Shown here in pieces: positions 7,699 to 13,825 of a stretch of DNA of 13,825 bases (within the stretch, counting starts at the first letter, position 1; the number at the start of each line of letters is the position of its first letter). The position numbers were made by a program, and so were the translations under genes. Where the stretch lies: contig JAFTBA010000186.1 in NCBI GenBank assembly GCA_017458545.1, forward strand, positions 1 through 13,825. Direction: 5' to 3'. This DNA is from Synergistaceae bacterium. GTDB taxonomy: Bacteria > Synergistota > Synergistia > Synergistales > Aminobacteriaceae. The notes beneath the pieces are model-generated. The model had not been told where the DNA came from, ran no database searches, and saw only the letters and a list, made by a program, of their open reading frames with translations.

Positions 7699-9375
7699 TT
7701 GTTTTTTATGTTTAATGATAATGACTGCATGACGCTCGGCAAAATTTCTTCATTCATGCCCGGAGCAATGATTGTCTACAAGAATAATGAGGCTGAAGAG
7801 ATTATTTTTGCCAGCGATGAGATAGCCCGTATATTCGAGTGCGACTCGGTAAACGATTTCATGAAGTTTACGGGAGGAAGTTTTGCGACAATCGTTTATC
7901 CCGAAGACATTGAAGAAGTCGAACAGATAATCAGGAAACAGATTGCTTCAACAGGCGGCTATGACTACGTAACTTACAGAATCATCACTAAGAACGGCCA
8001 CATCAAAAAAATTGAGGACTGGGGTCATTTTGTTCATGACGATGAATTAGGCGATATATTTTACGTATACCTTCACGACATGGACATAAGGGAGAATCTG
8101 ACTCAGCTTTCGGGACAGACCAGTTTACCCGAACCCAAAGCCGCAACTATTGACGAATTGACGGGGCTGTCGAACATGAGGGGCTTCCGTATTCAGGCCC
8201 CTAACGTAATACGCGACTTCTTCAGGAAGGGCGGTAAACCCAGCTGCGTTTATTTCAACGTCAGGAACTTCCACACTTACAATGAGACTTACGGCTTCGC
8301 AGGCGGTGACAGAATGCTGAAGTCAATCGCAAGAATATTACAGGAGACATTCCCTAAAGGTTTATGCGCCCGATTCGGTGAAGACCATTTCGCAGTCATA
8401 ACCGCTCAGGAAGACCTCGCCGAAAAAGTAAACAGAATGAGTATCAGAGTCAACAATTTAAGGCGCGGAGTAGTCGTTGAGTTAAAGGCAGGAATTTACC
8501 CTGTTAAATCCCCAGACATGGAGATAAGCGTTGTATGCGACTGCGCGAAGATTGCATGTGATGCCATTAAACACGAATACGGAACTAACGCTCAGGTTTA
8601 CGACGGCAAAATGGACGAGAAGGTTCAGCTTCAGGAACATATCATAGCTTCGTTCCAGGAGGCTATGGACAACGGAAGGATAAAAATATTTTTCCAGCCT
8701 ATTGTTGATGTTACTACGGGCAAGACAGCATCGGTTGAGGCTTTAACGCGATGGGAAGACCCTAAATACGGAAGGCTTGCACCTGCGAATTTCCTTTATG
8801 TTCTTGAGGAACAGCGGTTGATTCACAGGCTGGATTCGTTCGTCATCAATAAGGTCTGCGAGGAACTCAAACGCAGAAAAGATAACGGCGAAAGTTTAGT
8901 TCCGGTGTCATTAAATTTATCGCGCCTCGACTTTGAACTTACTGACGTAGTGAGGGTGATTGAGGACGCTGTTGCAAAAAACAAAATCCCTGACAACATG
9001 CTGAGGTTTGAACTCACTGAGAGTCTTATAGCTGTTGACATGGACGCTATGAAACGAGAGTCTGAGAGACTGAGGCGGCACGGTTTCAAAGTATGGATGG
9101 ACGCATTCGGATCGGGTTATTCGTCGCTGAAAGTGCTGAAAGATTTTACGCTTGACGGTCTCAAAATTGACATGGATATGATTCGTTCAGTTGACGATGA
9201 ACGCGCTAACATAATCATCTCCGCAGTAATCGACATGGCCAGGAAACTCGGTATACCTGCACTGTCAAAAGGAGTCGAAACTAAAGAACAGTTAGCATTC
9301 CTGAGAAAAGCAGGTTGTGATTTGGCACAGGGGTATTTATTCGGACGGCCTGCACCAGCCGTAAGCGTCAGGTAG
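7699..9375 (+). CDS. PAS-GGDEF-EAL protein with degenerate c-di-GMP domains
   Basis: A 558-aa cytoplasmic protein. A PAS domain (about 15-130) is followed by a GGDEF-type domain (150-305) starting DELTGLSNMRGF. The signature is GEDHF (227-231) instead of GGDEF, and the metal-binding Asp of the LDIDHF segment is N187, so cyclase activity is unlikely. The EAL domain (310-555) keeps E347 (EALTRW), N406 (SLNLS), E438 (FELTES), D468, K489 with D491, and Q544. However, DDFGTG reads DAFGSG (A469), and the catalytic Glu of the AEGVE motif is K524 (SKGVE). Phosphodiesterase activity is therefore doubtful. It more likely binds c-di-GMP or partners, as other degenerate GGDEF/EAL proteins do. The start is uncertain: TTG at 7699 is only 4 nt from GGAGG (7690-7694), while an in-frame ATG at 7708 is 13 nt away. 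It is the last gene of the rightward kinase operon, and its end overlaps the end of rarA by 8 bp. Confidence 0.9.
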   Translation: MFFMFNDNDCMTLGKISSFMPGAMIVYKNNEAEEIIFASDEIARIFECDSVNDFMKFTGGSFATIVYPEDIEEVEQIIRKQIASTGGYDYVTYRIITKNGHIKKIEDWGHFVHDDELGDIFYVYLHDMDIRENLTQLSGQTSLPEPKAATIDELTGLSNMRGFRIQAPNVIRDFFRKGGKPSCVYFNVRNFHTYNETYGFAGGDRMLKSIARILQETFPKGLCARFGEDHFAVITAQEDLAEKVNRMSIRVNNLRRGVVVELKAGIYPVKSPDMEISVVCDCAKIACDAIKHEYGTNAQVYDGKMDEKVQLQEHIIASFQEAMDNGRIKIFFQPIVDVTTGKTASVEALTRWEDPKYGRLAPANFLYVLEEQRLIHRLDSFVINKVCEELKRRKDNGESLVPVSLNLSRLDFELTDVVRVIEDAVAKNKIPDNMLRFELTESLIAVDMDAMKRESERLRRHGFKVWMDAFGSGYSSLKVLKDFTLDGLKIDMDMIRSVDDERANIIISAVIDMARKLGIPALSKGVETKEQLAFLRKAGCDLAQGYLFGRPAPAVSVR

Positions 9376-10651
9376 TATTCTTAGACTTAAAGCTCTTAAT
9401 ATATTCGAGACGTTTACGGTAATGCACCTCACTGCCCTGTTCAGTAGGGCGGTAATATTCGCGTCCCTTTAATGATTCGGGTAAACATTCCATAGATGTT
9501 ATGTGTTCCTCGAAATCGTGAGCATATTTGTAGCCTTTACCGTAATCAAGTTCGCGCATTAATTTTGTAGGAGCGTTCCTGATATGAAGGGGTACAGGTT
9601 CGGCCATGCTGTTAAGAGCGTCATTGCGTGCCGAACTGTAAGCTGCATCAACTGAGTTAGACTTAGGTACGATTGAAAGGTGTATGACTGCCTGAGCAAG
9701 GTGAACGGAACATTCAGGCATTCCGAGAAAATGACAGGCCTGATAAGCAGCGATTGCCATTGACAGAGCAGAGGGTTCAGCGAGTCCGACATCTTCACTT
9801 GCGAAACGCACGACCCTCCTCGCAATATATAACGGGTCTTCACCTGCCTCAAGCATTCGTGCTAACCAGTAAACTGCTGCATCAGGGTCTGAATTTCTCA
9901 TGGACTTATGCAGAGCGGAAATGAGGTTGTAATGTTCCTCGCCGTTCTTGTCGTAGAGGAGTAATTTGCGTGAAGTACACTGTTCAATTAATTCAGGAGT
10001 GATAATGCCGTCAGAGTTTACGGCAGCCATTTCGAGCAGTGATATAGCCGAACGTGCATCACCGTTAGAGAAGTCAGCGATTACAGTAAGAATATTATCG
10101 TCAGCATTAACGCCGAGAATTTTGAGACCGCGTTTCAAAACTTTAACGATGTCATTAACTCCGAGAGGTTTAAGGACAAAGACCTTACAGCGCGACAATA
10201 AAGCCCCGTTAACCTCGAACGAAGGATTTTCAGTAGTAGCACCTATGAGGATAATGCTTCCTCTTTCAACGAACGGTAAGAAAGCGTCCTGCTGAGCCTT
10301 ATTGAAACGGTGAATCTCATCAACAAAAACTATAGTTCTTGTGCCGAAATTACGGTTACTGTCAGCCTGTTTCATTATCTCGCGTATTTCCTTTATGCCG
10401 CCCGTAACGGCTGAGAAAGTTATGAACCCTGCTTTAGTTTTGCGTGCGATGATTGAGGCGAGTGTAGTTTTGCCGACACCCGGAGGCCCCCAGAATATCA
10501 TTGAGGGTATGCGGTCGCTGTCAATGATTCTGCGGAGTATTTTGCCCTCGCCTATGAGGTGTTCCTGACCTGCGAAATCATCGAGCGATTCGGGACGCAT
10601 TCTTGCGGCTAACGGCTGTGTTGAAAGGTCTGCGAATAATGAGTCGGCCAT
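9368..10651 (-). CDS. rarA: Replication-associated recombination protein A (RarA/MgsA), AAA+ ATPase
   Basis: A 427-aa AAA+ ATPase of the RarA/WRNIP1 clamp-loader-like family, which acts at stalled replication forks in the cytoplasm. The start MADSLFADLSTQPLAARMRP is typical. Walker A GPPGVGKT is at 55-62, Walker B FVDEIHRF at 109-116, sensor 1 GATTENPSF at 137-145 and the sensor 2 region GDAR at 197-200. The C-terminal part contains the family-typical ARRVVRFASEDVGLA and the tail PESLKGREYYRP. Length is normal for the family. The frame is open upstream to a TTG at 10687, but that start lacks an SD and lies inside the preceding small gene. The ATG at 10651 is 4 nt after that gene's stop and is preferred. 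Its own SD is weak (AAGGGC next to the ATG), so translation probably depends on coupling to the 48-aa ORF. The convergent neighbour overlaps its last codons. Confidence 0.95.
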   Translation of the reverse strand: MADSLFADLSTQPLAARMRPESLDDFAGQEHLIGEGKILRRIIDSDRIPSMIFWGPPGVGKTTLASIIARKTKAGFITFSAVTGGIKEIREIMKQADSNRNFGTRTIVFVDEIHRFNKAQQDAFLPFVERGSIILIGATTENPSFEVNGALLSRCKVFVLKPLGVNDIVKVLKRGLKILGVNADDNILTVIADFSNGDARSAISLLEMAAVNSDGIITPELIEQCTSRKLLLYDKNGEEHYNLISALHKSMRNSDPDAAVYWLARMLEAGEDPLYIARRVVRFASEDVGLAEPSALSMAIAAYQACHFLGMPECSVHLAQAVIHLSIVPKSNSVDAAYSSARNDALNSMAEPVPLHIRNAPTKLMRELDYGKGYKYAHDFEEHITSMECLPESLKGREYYRPTEQGSEVHYRKRLEYIKSFKSKNTT

Positions 10652-10655
10652 GCCC

Positions 10656-10802
10656 TTAATAGAAACCCCTCTCGAACCATTCTTCAACAGCTTCAGATGT
10701 GTGGGCAGGGGTTAATCTCAGTGCTTCAAGTTCGCGTTTCAGTTGGTCGCGTTCACTGGTAACCTCTTCGAGCCGTCTGCGTAATTCTTCAAGTTCATTC
10801 AT
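10656..10802 (-). CDS. 48-aa coiled-coil protein upstream of and coupled to rarA
   Basis: A short ORF starting MNELEELRRRLEEVTSERDQ and ending AVEEWFERGFY. Residues 1-30 show a heptad pattern of Leu with charged residues and should form a coiled coil. Thr-Pro-Ala-His then breaks the helix before a short aromatic C-terminal motif. It begins at ATG 10802 with a strong SD, AAGGAGGT at 10813-10820 (10 nt spacing), and follows a good -35/-10 pair. The stop is 4 nt before the rarA ATG. I do not recognise the family. Position suggests either a leader peptide controlling rarA translation or a small partner of RarA or another protein. The near-ideal SD and clear coiled-coil composition argue that it is really translated. 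Confidence 0.7.
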   Translation of the reverse strand: MNELEELRRRLEEVTSERDQLKRELEALRLTPAHTSEAVEEWFERGFY

Positions 10803-10812
10803 TAAAATTAAT

Positions 10813-10820
10813 ACCTCCTT
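10813..10820 (-). promoter_or_regulatory. Strong Shine-Dalgarno for the 48-aa ORF/rarA unit
   Basis: AAGGAGGT on the minus strand, 10 nt before ATG 10802. It is the best SD of the minus-strand genes here and is the main reason to accept the 48-aa ORF as the first cistron of the rarA transcript. Confidence 0.75.
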
Positions 10821-10827
10821 GTCGTGA

Positions 10828-10855
10828 ATTATATTTTATCCCTGAACACAATCAA
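10828..10855 (-). promoter_or_regulatory. Sigma-70-type promoter for the 48-aa ORF and rarA
   Basis: On the minus strand, TTGATT (10850-10855), a 16-bp spacer and a perfect TATAAT (10828-10833) lie about 25 nt upstream of ATG 10802. This is the best two-box promoter in the window. Confidence 0.65.
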
Positions 10856-10918
10856 AACAGCCTGTTTATGCTCACCTTTCGATTTCTGTAATCACTGCGT
10901 TTTTTATTCTGTCGCTTA

Positions 10919-10927
10919 TGATAAAAT
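10919..10927 (+). promoter_or_regulatory. Extended -10 promoter of the tctCBA operon
   Basis: TGATAAAAT fits TGn plus a TAAAAT -10 box, about 50 nt upstream of the tctC ATG. The -35 region is only T-rich (around 10899-10906). The element overlaps an inverted repeat at 10920-10948 that could be an operator. Confidence 0.5.
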
Positions 10928-10948
10928 TCTAAACACTTTGATTTTATC
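10920..10948. repeat. Inverted repeat GATAAAAT / ATTTTATC over the tctC promoter
   Basis: GATAAAAT (10920-10927) and its exact complement ATTTTATC (10941-10948) have centres 21 bp apart, two helical turns. The first arm covers the tctC -10 box. A third copy (ATTTTATC, 10833-10840) overlaps the edge of the rarA-side -10. This is a candidate operator for control of the transporter, but the motif is AT-rich and may occur by chance. Confidence 0.3.
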
Positions 10949-10977
10949 TCAATTAATTTTTAGGAGGTCTTCTTCTC

Positions 10978-11970
10978 ATGAAGAAAATTCTTTGTGCATT
11001 GCTCGCTGTTGTTCTCGTAGCGTCCTTTGCATCCTTCGCGTCTGCCGAATGGAAATTCGAGCGCAAAGTTACGATCGTTTGCCCTTGGGGTGTCGGAGGC
11101 GGAGCTGATTCGACTATCCGTCCTATGGCCACTCTCCTCAAACCCATACTCGGTCAGGAAGTCGAAATCGTTAACGTTACAGGCGGAAACGGAGTTACAG
11201 CTGTCGAGTACGTTTACAAACAGCCTGCTGACGGCTACACCTACATGTTAGGTACTCAGAGCCTTTTCATGCAGGACATTCAGGGAACAACGTCAATGAA
11301 CTTCAAGGACGAATTTATCCCCGTAGCACGTCTCGTTCACGCTATCAACGTCATCACTGCCTCCAAAAAAGCTATGGACAGAAAAGGCTACAAGACGTTC
11401 TCCGAAATGATTAAGTACGTCAAGGATAATCCCTTTGAGGTCAGCGTAGGTATGCTCACAAGCACAGGGCTTGACGGCGCATCGCTCAAACAGGCTCTTG
11501 AAGGTCTCGACATTCTCGATGTCTCTTACCCTTCAGGCTCCGAAATGAACTCGGCACTCGTAGGCGGACATATTGACATCATGGTTACGGGCACTGACGA
11601 AATCGAAGGCTTAATCGCTGCAGGTGATGTAGTTCCCCTTCTCGCCCTCTCCGAAAAGAGAATGAAGCGTTATCCCGATGTCGAATGCTCAGTTGAACTC
11701 GGCATTAATTCAGTGTTAGGCCCTGCAAGAGGTATTTTCGCTAAGAAAGGCACTCCTCAGGAAGCTATTGACGTACTCGTTGCAGCAATCGAAAAAGCAT
11801 CGCAGGATCCTACATGGCAGGCATTCTTAGTACAGGGCTGCTATGACGAGAGACCCGGCTTTGCAGGCCCTGCCGAATACGCTGCAGACTGCGAGAACGA
11901 CTACAAACTCCTCACCGATTACCTCAAGGCTGAGGGCGTTATGAAGAAAGACTATTACAGCGGTAAGTAA
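10978..11970 (+). CDS. tctC: Tripartite tricarboxylate transporter periplasmic receptor (TctC/Bug family)
   Basis: A 330-aa solute-binding protein. MKKILCALLAVVLVASFASF followed by ASA is a type I signal peptide, with cleavage expected between A23 and E24; there is no correctly placed lipobox. Family signatures are present: PWGVGGGADSTIR (36-48), the ligand-loop-like VNVTGGNGVTA (65-75), PADGYTY (83-89), and GGHIDIMVTGTDE in the second lobe. Length is typical of the Bug fold. The protein binds a carboxylate or related organic solute in the periplasm and delivers it to TctA/TctB. The substrate cannot be read from sequence, since the family covers many carboxylates. The start is supported by AGGAGGT at 10962-10968 (9 nt spacing). 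It is the first gene of tctCBA and is separated from tctB by the heptamer-repeat hairpin. Confidence 0.93.
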   Translation: MKKILCALLAVVLVASFASFASAEWKFERKVTIVCPWGVGGGADSTIRPMATLLKPILGQEVEIVNVTGGNGVTAVEYVYKQPADGYTYMLGTQSLFMQDIQGTTSMNFKDEFIPVARLVHAINVITASKKAMDRKGYKTFSEMIKYVKDNPFEVSVGMLTSTGLDGASLKQALEGLDILDVSYPSGSEMNSALVGGHIDIMVTGTDEIEGLIAAGDVVPLLALSEKRMKRYPDVECSVELGINSVLGPARGIFAKKGTPQEAIDVLVAAIEKASQDPTWQAFLVQGCYDERPGFAGPAEYAADCENDYKLLTDYLKAEGVMKKDYYSGK

Positions 11971-11977
11971 AAGCTAA

Positions 11978-12059
11978 GGATTAGGGGAGAGGGTATAGGG
12001 TATAGGGGATAGCTAACCCCTAATCCCTCTTCCCTAACCCCTCATCCCTAGTCCCTATT
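11978..12059. repeat. Inverted arrays of GC-rich heptamers between tctC and tctB (long hairpin, G-quadruplex potential)
   Basis: Five heptamers of the type GGNATAG (11978-12012: GGATTAG, GGGAGAG, GGTATAG twice, GGGATAG) are followed, after CTAAC, by six heptamers CCCTNNY (12018-12059: CCCTAAT, CCCTCTT, CCCTAAC, CCCTCAT, CCCTAGT, CCCTATT). The two halves are inverted. Arms 11978-12012 and 12013-12047 pair at 27 of 35 positions, with the G and C runs matched and the mismatches at the variable positions; the centre is TAGCTA. The plus strand has four G runs of three or four between 11984 and 12008 with 3-4-nt gaps, a canonical quadruplex pattern. The minus strand has six such runs between 12017 and 12055. 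It lies in the only long gap of the operon and could stabilise tctC mRNA or reduce tctBA expression, as REP hairpins do in binding-protein operons. Confidence 0.85.
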
Positions 12060-12068
12060 AAAAGAGGA

Positions 12069-12080
12069 GTGAAATTTCAC
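12069..12080. repeat. Perfect 12-bp palindrome between SD and start of tctB
   Basis: GTGAAATTTCAC is a perfect palindrome lying between AGGAG (12065-12069) and the GTG start at 12082. In RNA it could form a GTGA/TCAC stem with an AATT loop. That would shorten the otherwise long 12-nt SD-to-start distance or, if bound, block initiation. Confidence 0.4.
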
Positions 12081-12081
12081 A

Positions 12082-12615
12082 GTGTTTGAATTAATATGCA
12101 ACGTGTTATTATGGCTCGGACTTCTCTACGCTTATTTCTTCAACGTCCTTGAAGCCCCAATCCCTGACAGAACAGCCAGAAACCCTTACACGCTCAAGCC
12201 CGATGTTTGGCCGAAAGCTATAATCATTCTCCTGCTGATCTGCATAGCAATCAACATCATTAACATTATCCGTAAGAACAAAAACAATCCCGATTTCGCT
12301 CTTGACGCTCTCATGAGCATTCGCGCAAGATTAGTCATCGGAATAGCTCTTGTTGTCGGCGCAAGTTTCATTCTTGAACCGCTCGGTTATATGGCAACAT
12401 GCTGCTTAGTTCTGTTCTTCTACGGTCTGTTACTGGGTCAGACCCATGTAATAAGGCTCGCTGTTTTCTCAGTGCTTGTAACTTTCGTACTGTATATAGT
12501 GTTCAGCGTTTTGCTTTCGGTCAACCTGCCAAGAGGTACTATTGAAGAGTTCCGCAACTTCTCGCTCTATGTCGAAAGCATCGTTGCGTCCGTAAAATCA
12601 GCAATAGGTATGTAG
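12082..12615 (+). CDS. tctB: Tripartite tricarboxylate transporter small membrane subunit (TctB)
   Basis: A 177-aa inner-membrane protein, the poorly conserved small subunit of TTT transporters (DUF1468 type). Hydrophobic helices are at about 4-23, 43-63, 82-118 (two close spans) and 122-147, the usual four-to-five-helix layout. Family-like features are the LEPLGYMATCCLVLFFYGLLLG region (97-118), the VNLPRG exit of the last helix (147-152) and a short amphipathic C-terminal tail. It works with TctA in sodium- or proton-driven uptake of the ligand delivered by TctC. It starts with GTG at 12082; the SD AGGAG is 12 nt away, with a palindrome in between. The tctA SD begins on the last base of the tctB stop codon, so the two membrane genes are tightly linked. 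Confidence 0.9.
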   Translation: MFELICNVLLWLGLLYAYFFNVLEAPIPDRTARNPYTLKPDVWPKAIIILLLICIAINIINIIRKNKNNPDFALDALMSIRARLVIGIALVVGASFILEPLGYMATCCLVLFFYGLLLGQTHVIRLAVFSVLVTFVLYIVFSVLLSVNLPRGTIEEFRNFSLYVESIVASVKSAIGM

Positions 12616-12631
12616 GGAGGTTAAATCTATC

Positions 12632-13825
12632 ATGACAACATGGGAATTATTCACTAACGGCTTCAGCGTACTCATGGATCCCTACACGTTATTGATGGTG
12701 GTCTTCGCAATAATCGTAGGTACAATCTTCGGAGCACTGCCGGGCGTAAGCGCAACTATGGCCGTAGCTTTGGGACTTCCTTTCACGTACTCAATGCAGC
12801 CCGTTCAGGCAATAGTCTTTCTTGTCGCCGTCTACTGCTCTTCAATAACAGGCGGAAGCATTACGGCAATACTCTTCAAAATACCCGGCGTACCGTCATC
12901 AGCACCGACAACTTTTGACGGTTACCCTATGGCTCAGAGAGGCGAAGCAGGAAAAGCATTAGGCATAGCACTGGGCAGCTCGGCAATAGGCGGTTTAGTC
13001 TCAGCGCTCGCAATGCTCACCTTATCGCCTCAGCTGACTCAGGCGGCATTATCGTTCAGCCCTTCTGATATTTTTGCGATAACCTTCATGGGACTCTCAA
13101 TACTTACATGCCTCGACAGCAAGAATATTTTGAGAACGTTAATATCAGGACTCTTAGGTTTACTGCTTGCTTGTGTAGGCCAAGACCCTATGTATGCTGT
13201 TCAGCGTTTAACGTTCGGCAGCGGTGAGTTAATCGCAGGACTTGAAATGATACCCGTCTTAATCGGTATATTCGCTGTTACAGAAGTCCTCAAGCAGACC
13301 AAGAAGCGCGATAAACTTTCGGCCGAAGAAGGAACTGCCAGCGTCAACACCAAAATGCCCTCGTGGCGCGAATGGTGGGGTATAAAGTGGCTGTTAGCGA
13401 GATGCTCGGTAATCGGTACGATAATCGGTATACTTCCGGGCGCAGGTGCAACGATTGCGTCATTCCTTTGCTATTCGAGCGAGACTAAACTCTCAAAACA
13501 CCCCGAAAAATTCGGCACAGGTATCATTGACGGTATAGCCGCTTCCGAAACAGCTAACAATGCCGCTACGGGCGGTGCAATGGTGCCGCTGCTTTCACTG
13601 GGTATTCCCGGCGGTAACGCTGCTGCGGTAATGATGAGCGCGTTAGTGCTTAAAGGTGTACAGTTAGGGCCGCTGCTTTTGGTTAATCAGCCTCAGTATT
13701 TGAGCGCAACGTTCGCGTCAATGGTCGTAACGAATATATTAATGGTCGTTGTCGCAATAGCTATCGCTAAAGTTTTCGCACAGATTCTCGCAGTGCCTTA
13801 CTCGTATTTAGGGCCGATAATCATA
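12632..13825 (+). CDS. tctA: Tripartite tricarboxylate transporter large permease (TctA), 3' end beyond the window
   Basis: An open frame of 398 codons from ATG 12632 to the right edge; the family is usually about 500 aa, so roughly the last fifth is missing. GGGAGG at 12615-12620 gives an 11-nt spacing. Family motifs are clear: GALPGVSATMAVALGLPF (34-51), SITGGSITAILFKIPG and TFDGYPMAQRGEAGKALG (71-111), and the second-repeat counterparts GILPGAGATIASF (266-278) and ETANNAATGGAMVPLLSLGI with PGGNAAAV (306-333). The two similar motif sets reflect the internal duplication of the fold. It is the ion-coupled permease of the TTT system in the inner membrane, working with TctB and taking substrate from TctC. 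No frameshift is seen in the visible part. Confidence 0.95.
   Translation, partial: MTTWELFTNGFSVLMDPYTLLMVVFAIIVGTIFGALPGVSATMAVALGLPFTYSMQPVQAIVFLVAVYCSSITGGSITAILFKIPGVPSSAPTTFDGYPMAQRGEAGKALGIALGSSAIGGLVSALAMLTLSPQLTQAALSFSPSDIFAITFMGLSILTCLDSKNILRTLISGLLGLLLACVGQDPMYAVQRLTFGSGELIAGLEMIPVLIGIFAVTEVLKQTKKRDKLSAEEGTASVNTKMPSWREWWGIKWLLARCSVIGTIIGILPGAGATIASFLCYSSETKLSKHPEKFGTGIIDGIAASETANNAATGGAMVPLLSLGIPGGNAAAVMMSALVLKGVQLGPLLLVNQPQYLSATFASMVVTNILMVVVAIAIAKVFAQILAVPYSYLGPIII

Noticed and set aside
10652..10687. Longer rarA start at the TTG at 10687 (12 extra residues)
   Set aside because: No SD precedes it, it lies inside the 48-aa ORF, and RarA proteins normally begin near MADSLF; the ATG at 10651 fits better.
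10824..11108. 94-codon plus-strand open frame across the tctC promoter
   Set aside because: It overlaps the tctC signal-peptide region in another frame, has no SD and a Cys/Arg-rich shadow composition.
11978..12059. CRISPR or telomere-like array
   Set aside because: Units are 7 bp with no unique spacers and the two halves are inverted, so it is not CRISPR. It is internal to an operon, so it is not a replicon end.
11978..12059. Rho-independent terminator after tctC
   Set aside because: The long hairpin is not followed by a T run in either direction and tctB continues in the same orientation; partial attenuation remains possible but a simple terminator is not supported.
1..13825. tRNA, rRNA, riboswitch, insertion sequence, phage or defence genes
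   Set aside because: Reading both strands showed no tRNA-like cloverleaf, known riboswitch core, transposase motif or terminal inverted repeat pair.

Overview
The window reads as a chromosomal piece of a Gram-negative (diderm) anaerobe. My best guess is Synergistota (Synergistaceae). The reasons are a complete-looking tctCBA tripartite tricarboxylate transporter operon whose binding protein has a type I signal peptide, an abundance of hybrid histidine kinases, frequent TTG starts with strong Shine-Dalgarno (SD) sequences, and AT-leaning intergenic DNA. This is inference from style and gene content; no marker gene fixes the taxon.

Left part (1-9375): a signal-transduction island built around a divergent promoter region at 3683-3798. 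Leftward run a membrane hybrid histidine kinase with its own HPt domain (807 aa) and a two-receiver response regulator (288 aa, TTG start), followed by a terminator at 280-316. Beyond it lies a separately promoted small acidic protein cut by the window edge. Rightward run two tandem paralogous 7-TM hybrid kinases (639 and 647 aa, tightly coupled) and a PAS-GGDEF-EAL protein whose two cyclic-di-GMP domains both carry substitutions at key catalytic positions. There are four complete receiver domains, one pseudo-receiver and one HPt, but no DNA-binding output domain. The simplest reading is a phosphorelay that ends in protein-protein signalling or c-di-GMP sensing. A CRP-like palindrome lies in the divergent promoter region.

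Middle part (9368-10802): rarA (AAA+ replication/recombination ATPase) on the minus strand, preceded by a 48-aa coiled-coil ORF with a near-perfect SD. The two are 4 nt apart and look translationally coupled. rarA converges on the EAL gene with an 8-bp overlap of the coding ends.

Right part (10803-13825): a divergent promoter region, then tctC (periplasmic receptor), tctB and tctA (cut by the right edge). The tctC-tctB gap holds an 82-bp array of heptamers arranged as an inverted pair, capable of forming a long hairpin and G-quadruplexes. This is the most unusual non-coding element here. No tRNA, rRNA, CRISPR array, transposase or phage gene was seen.
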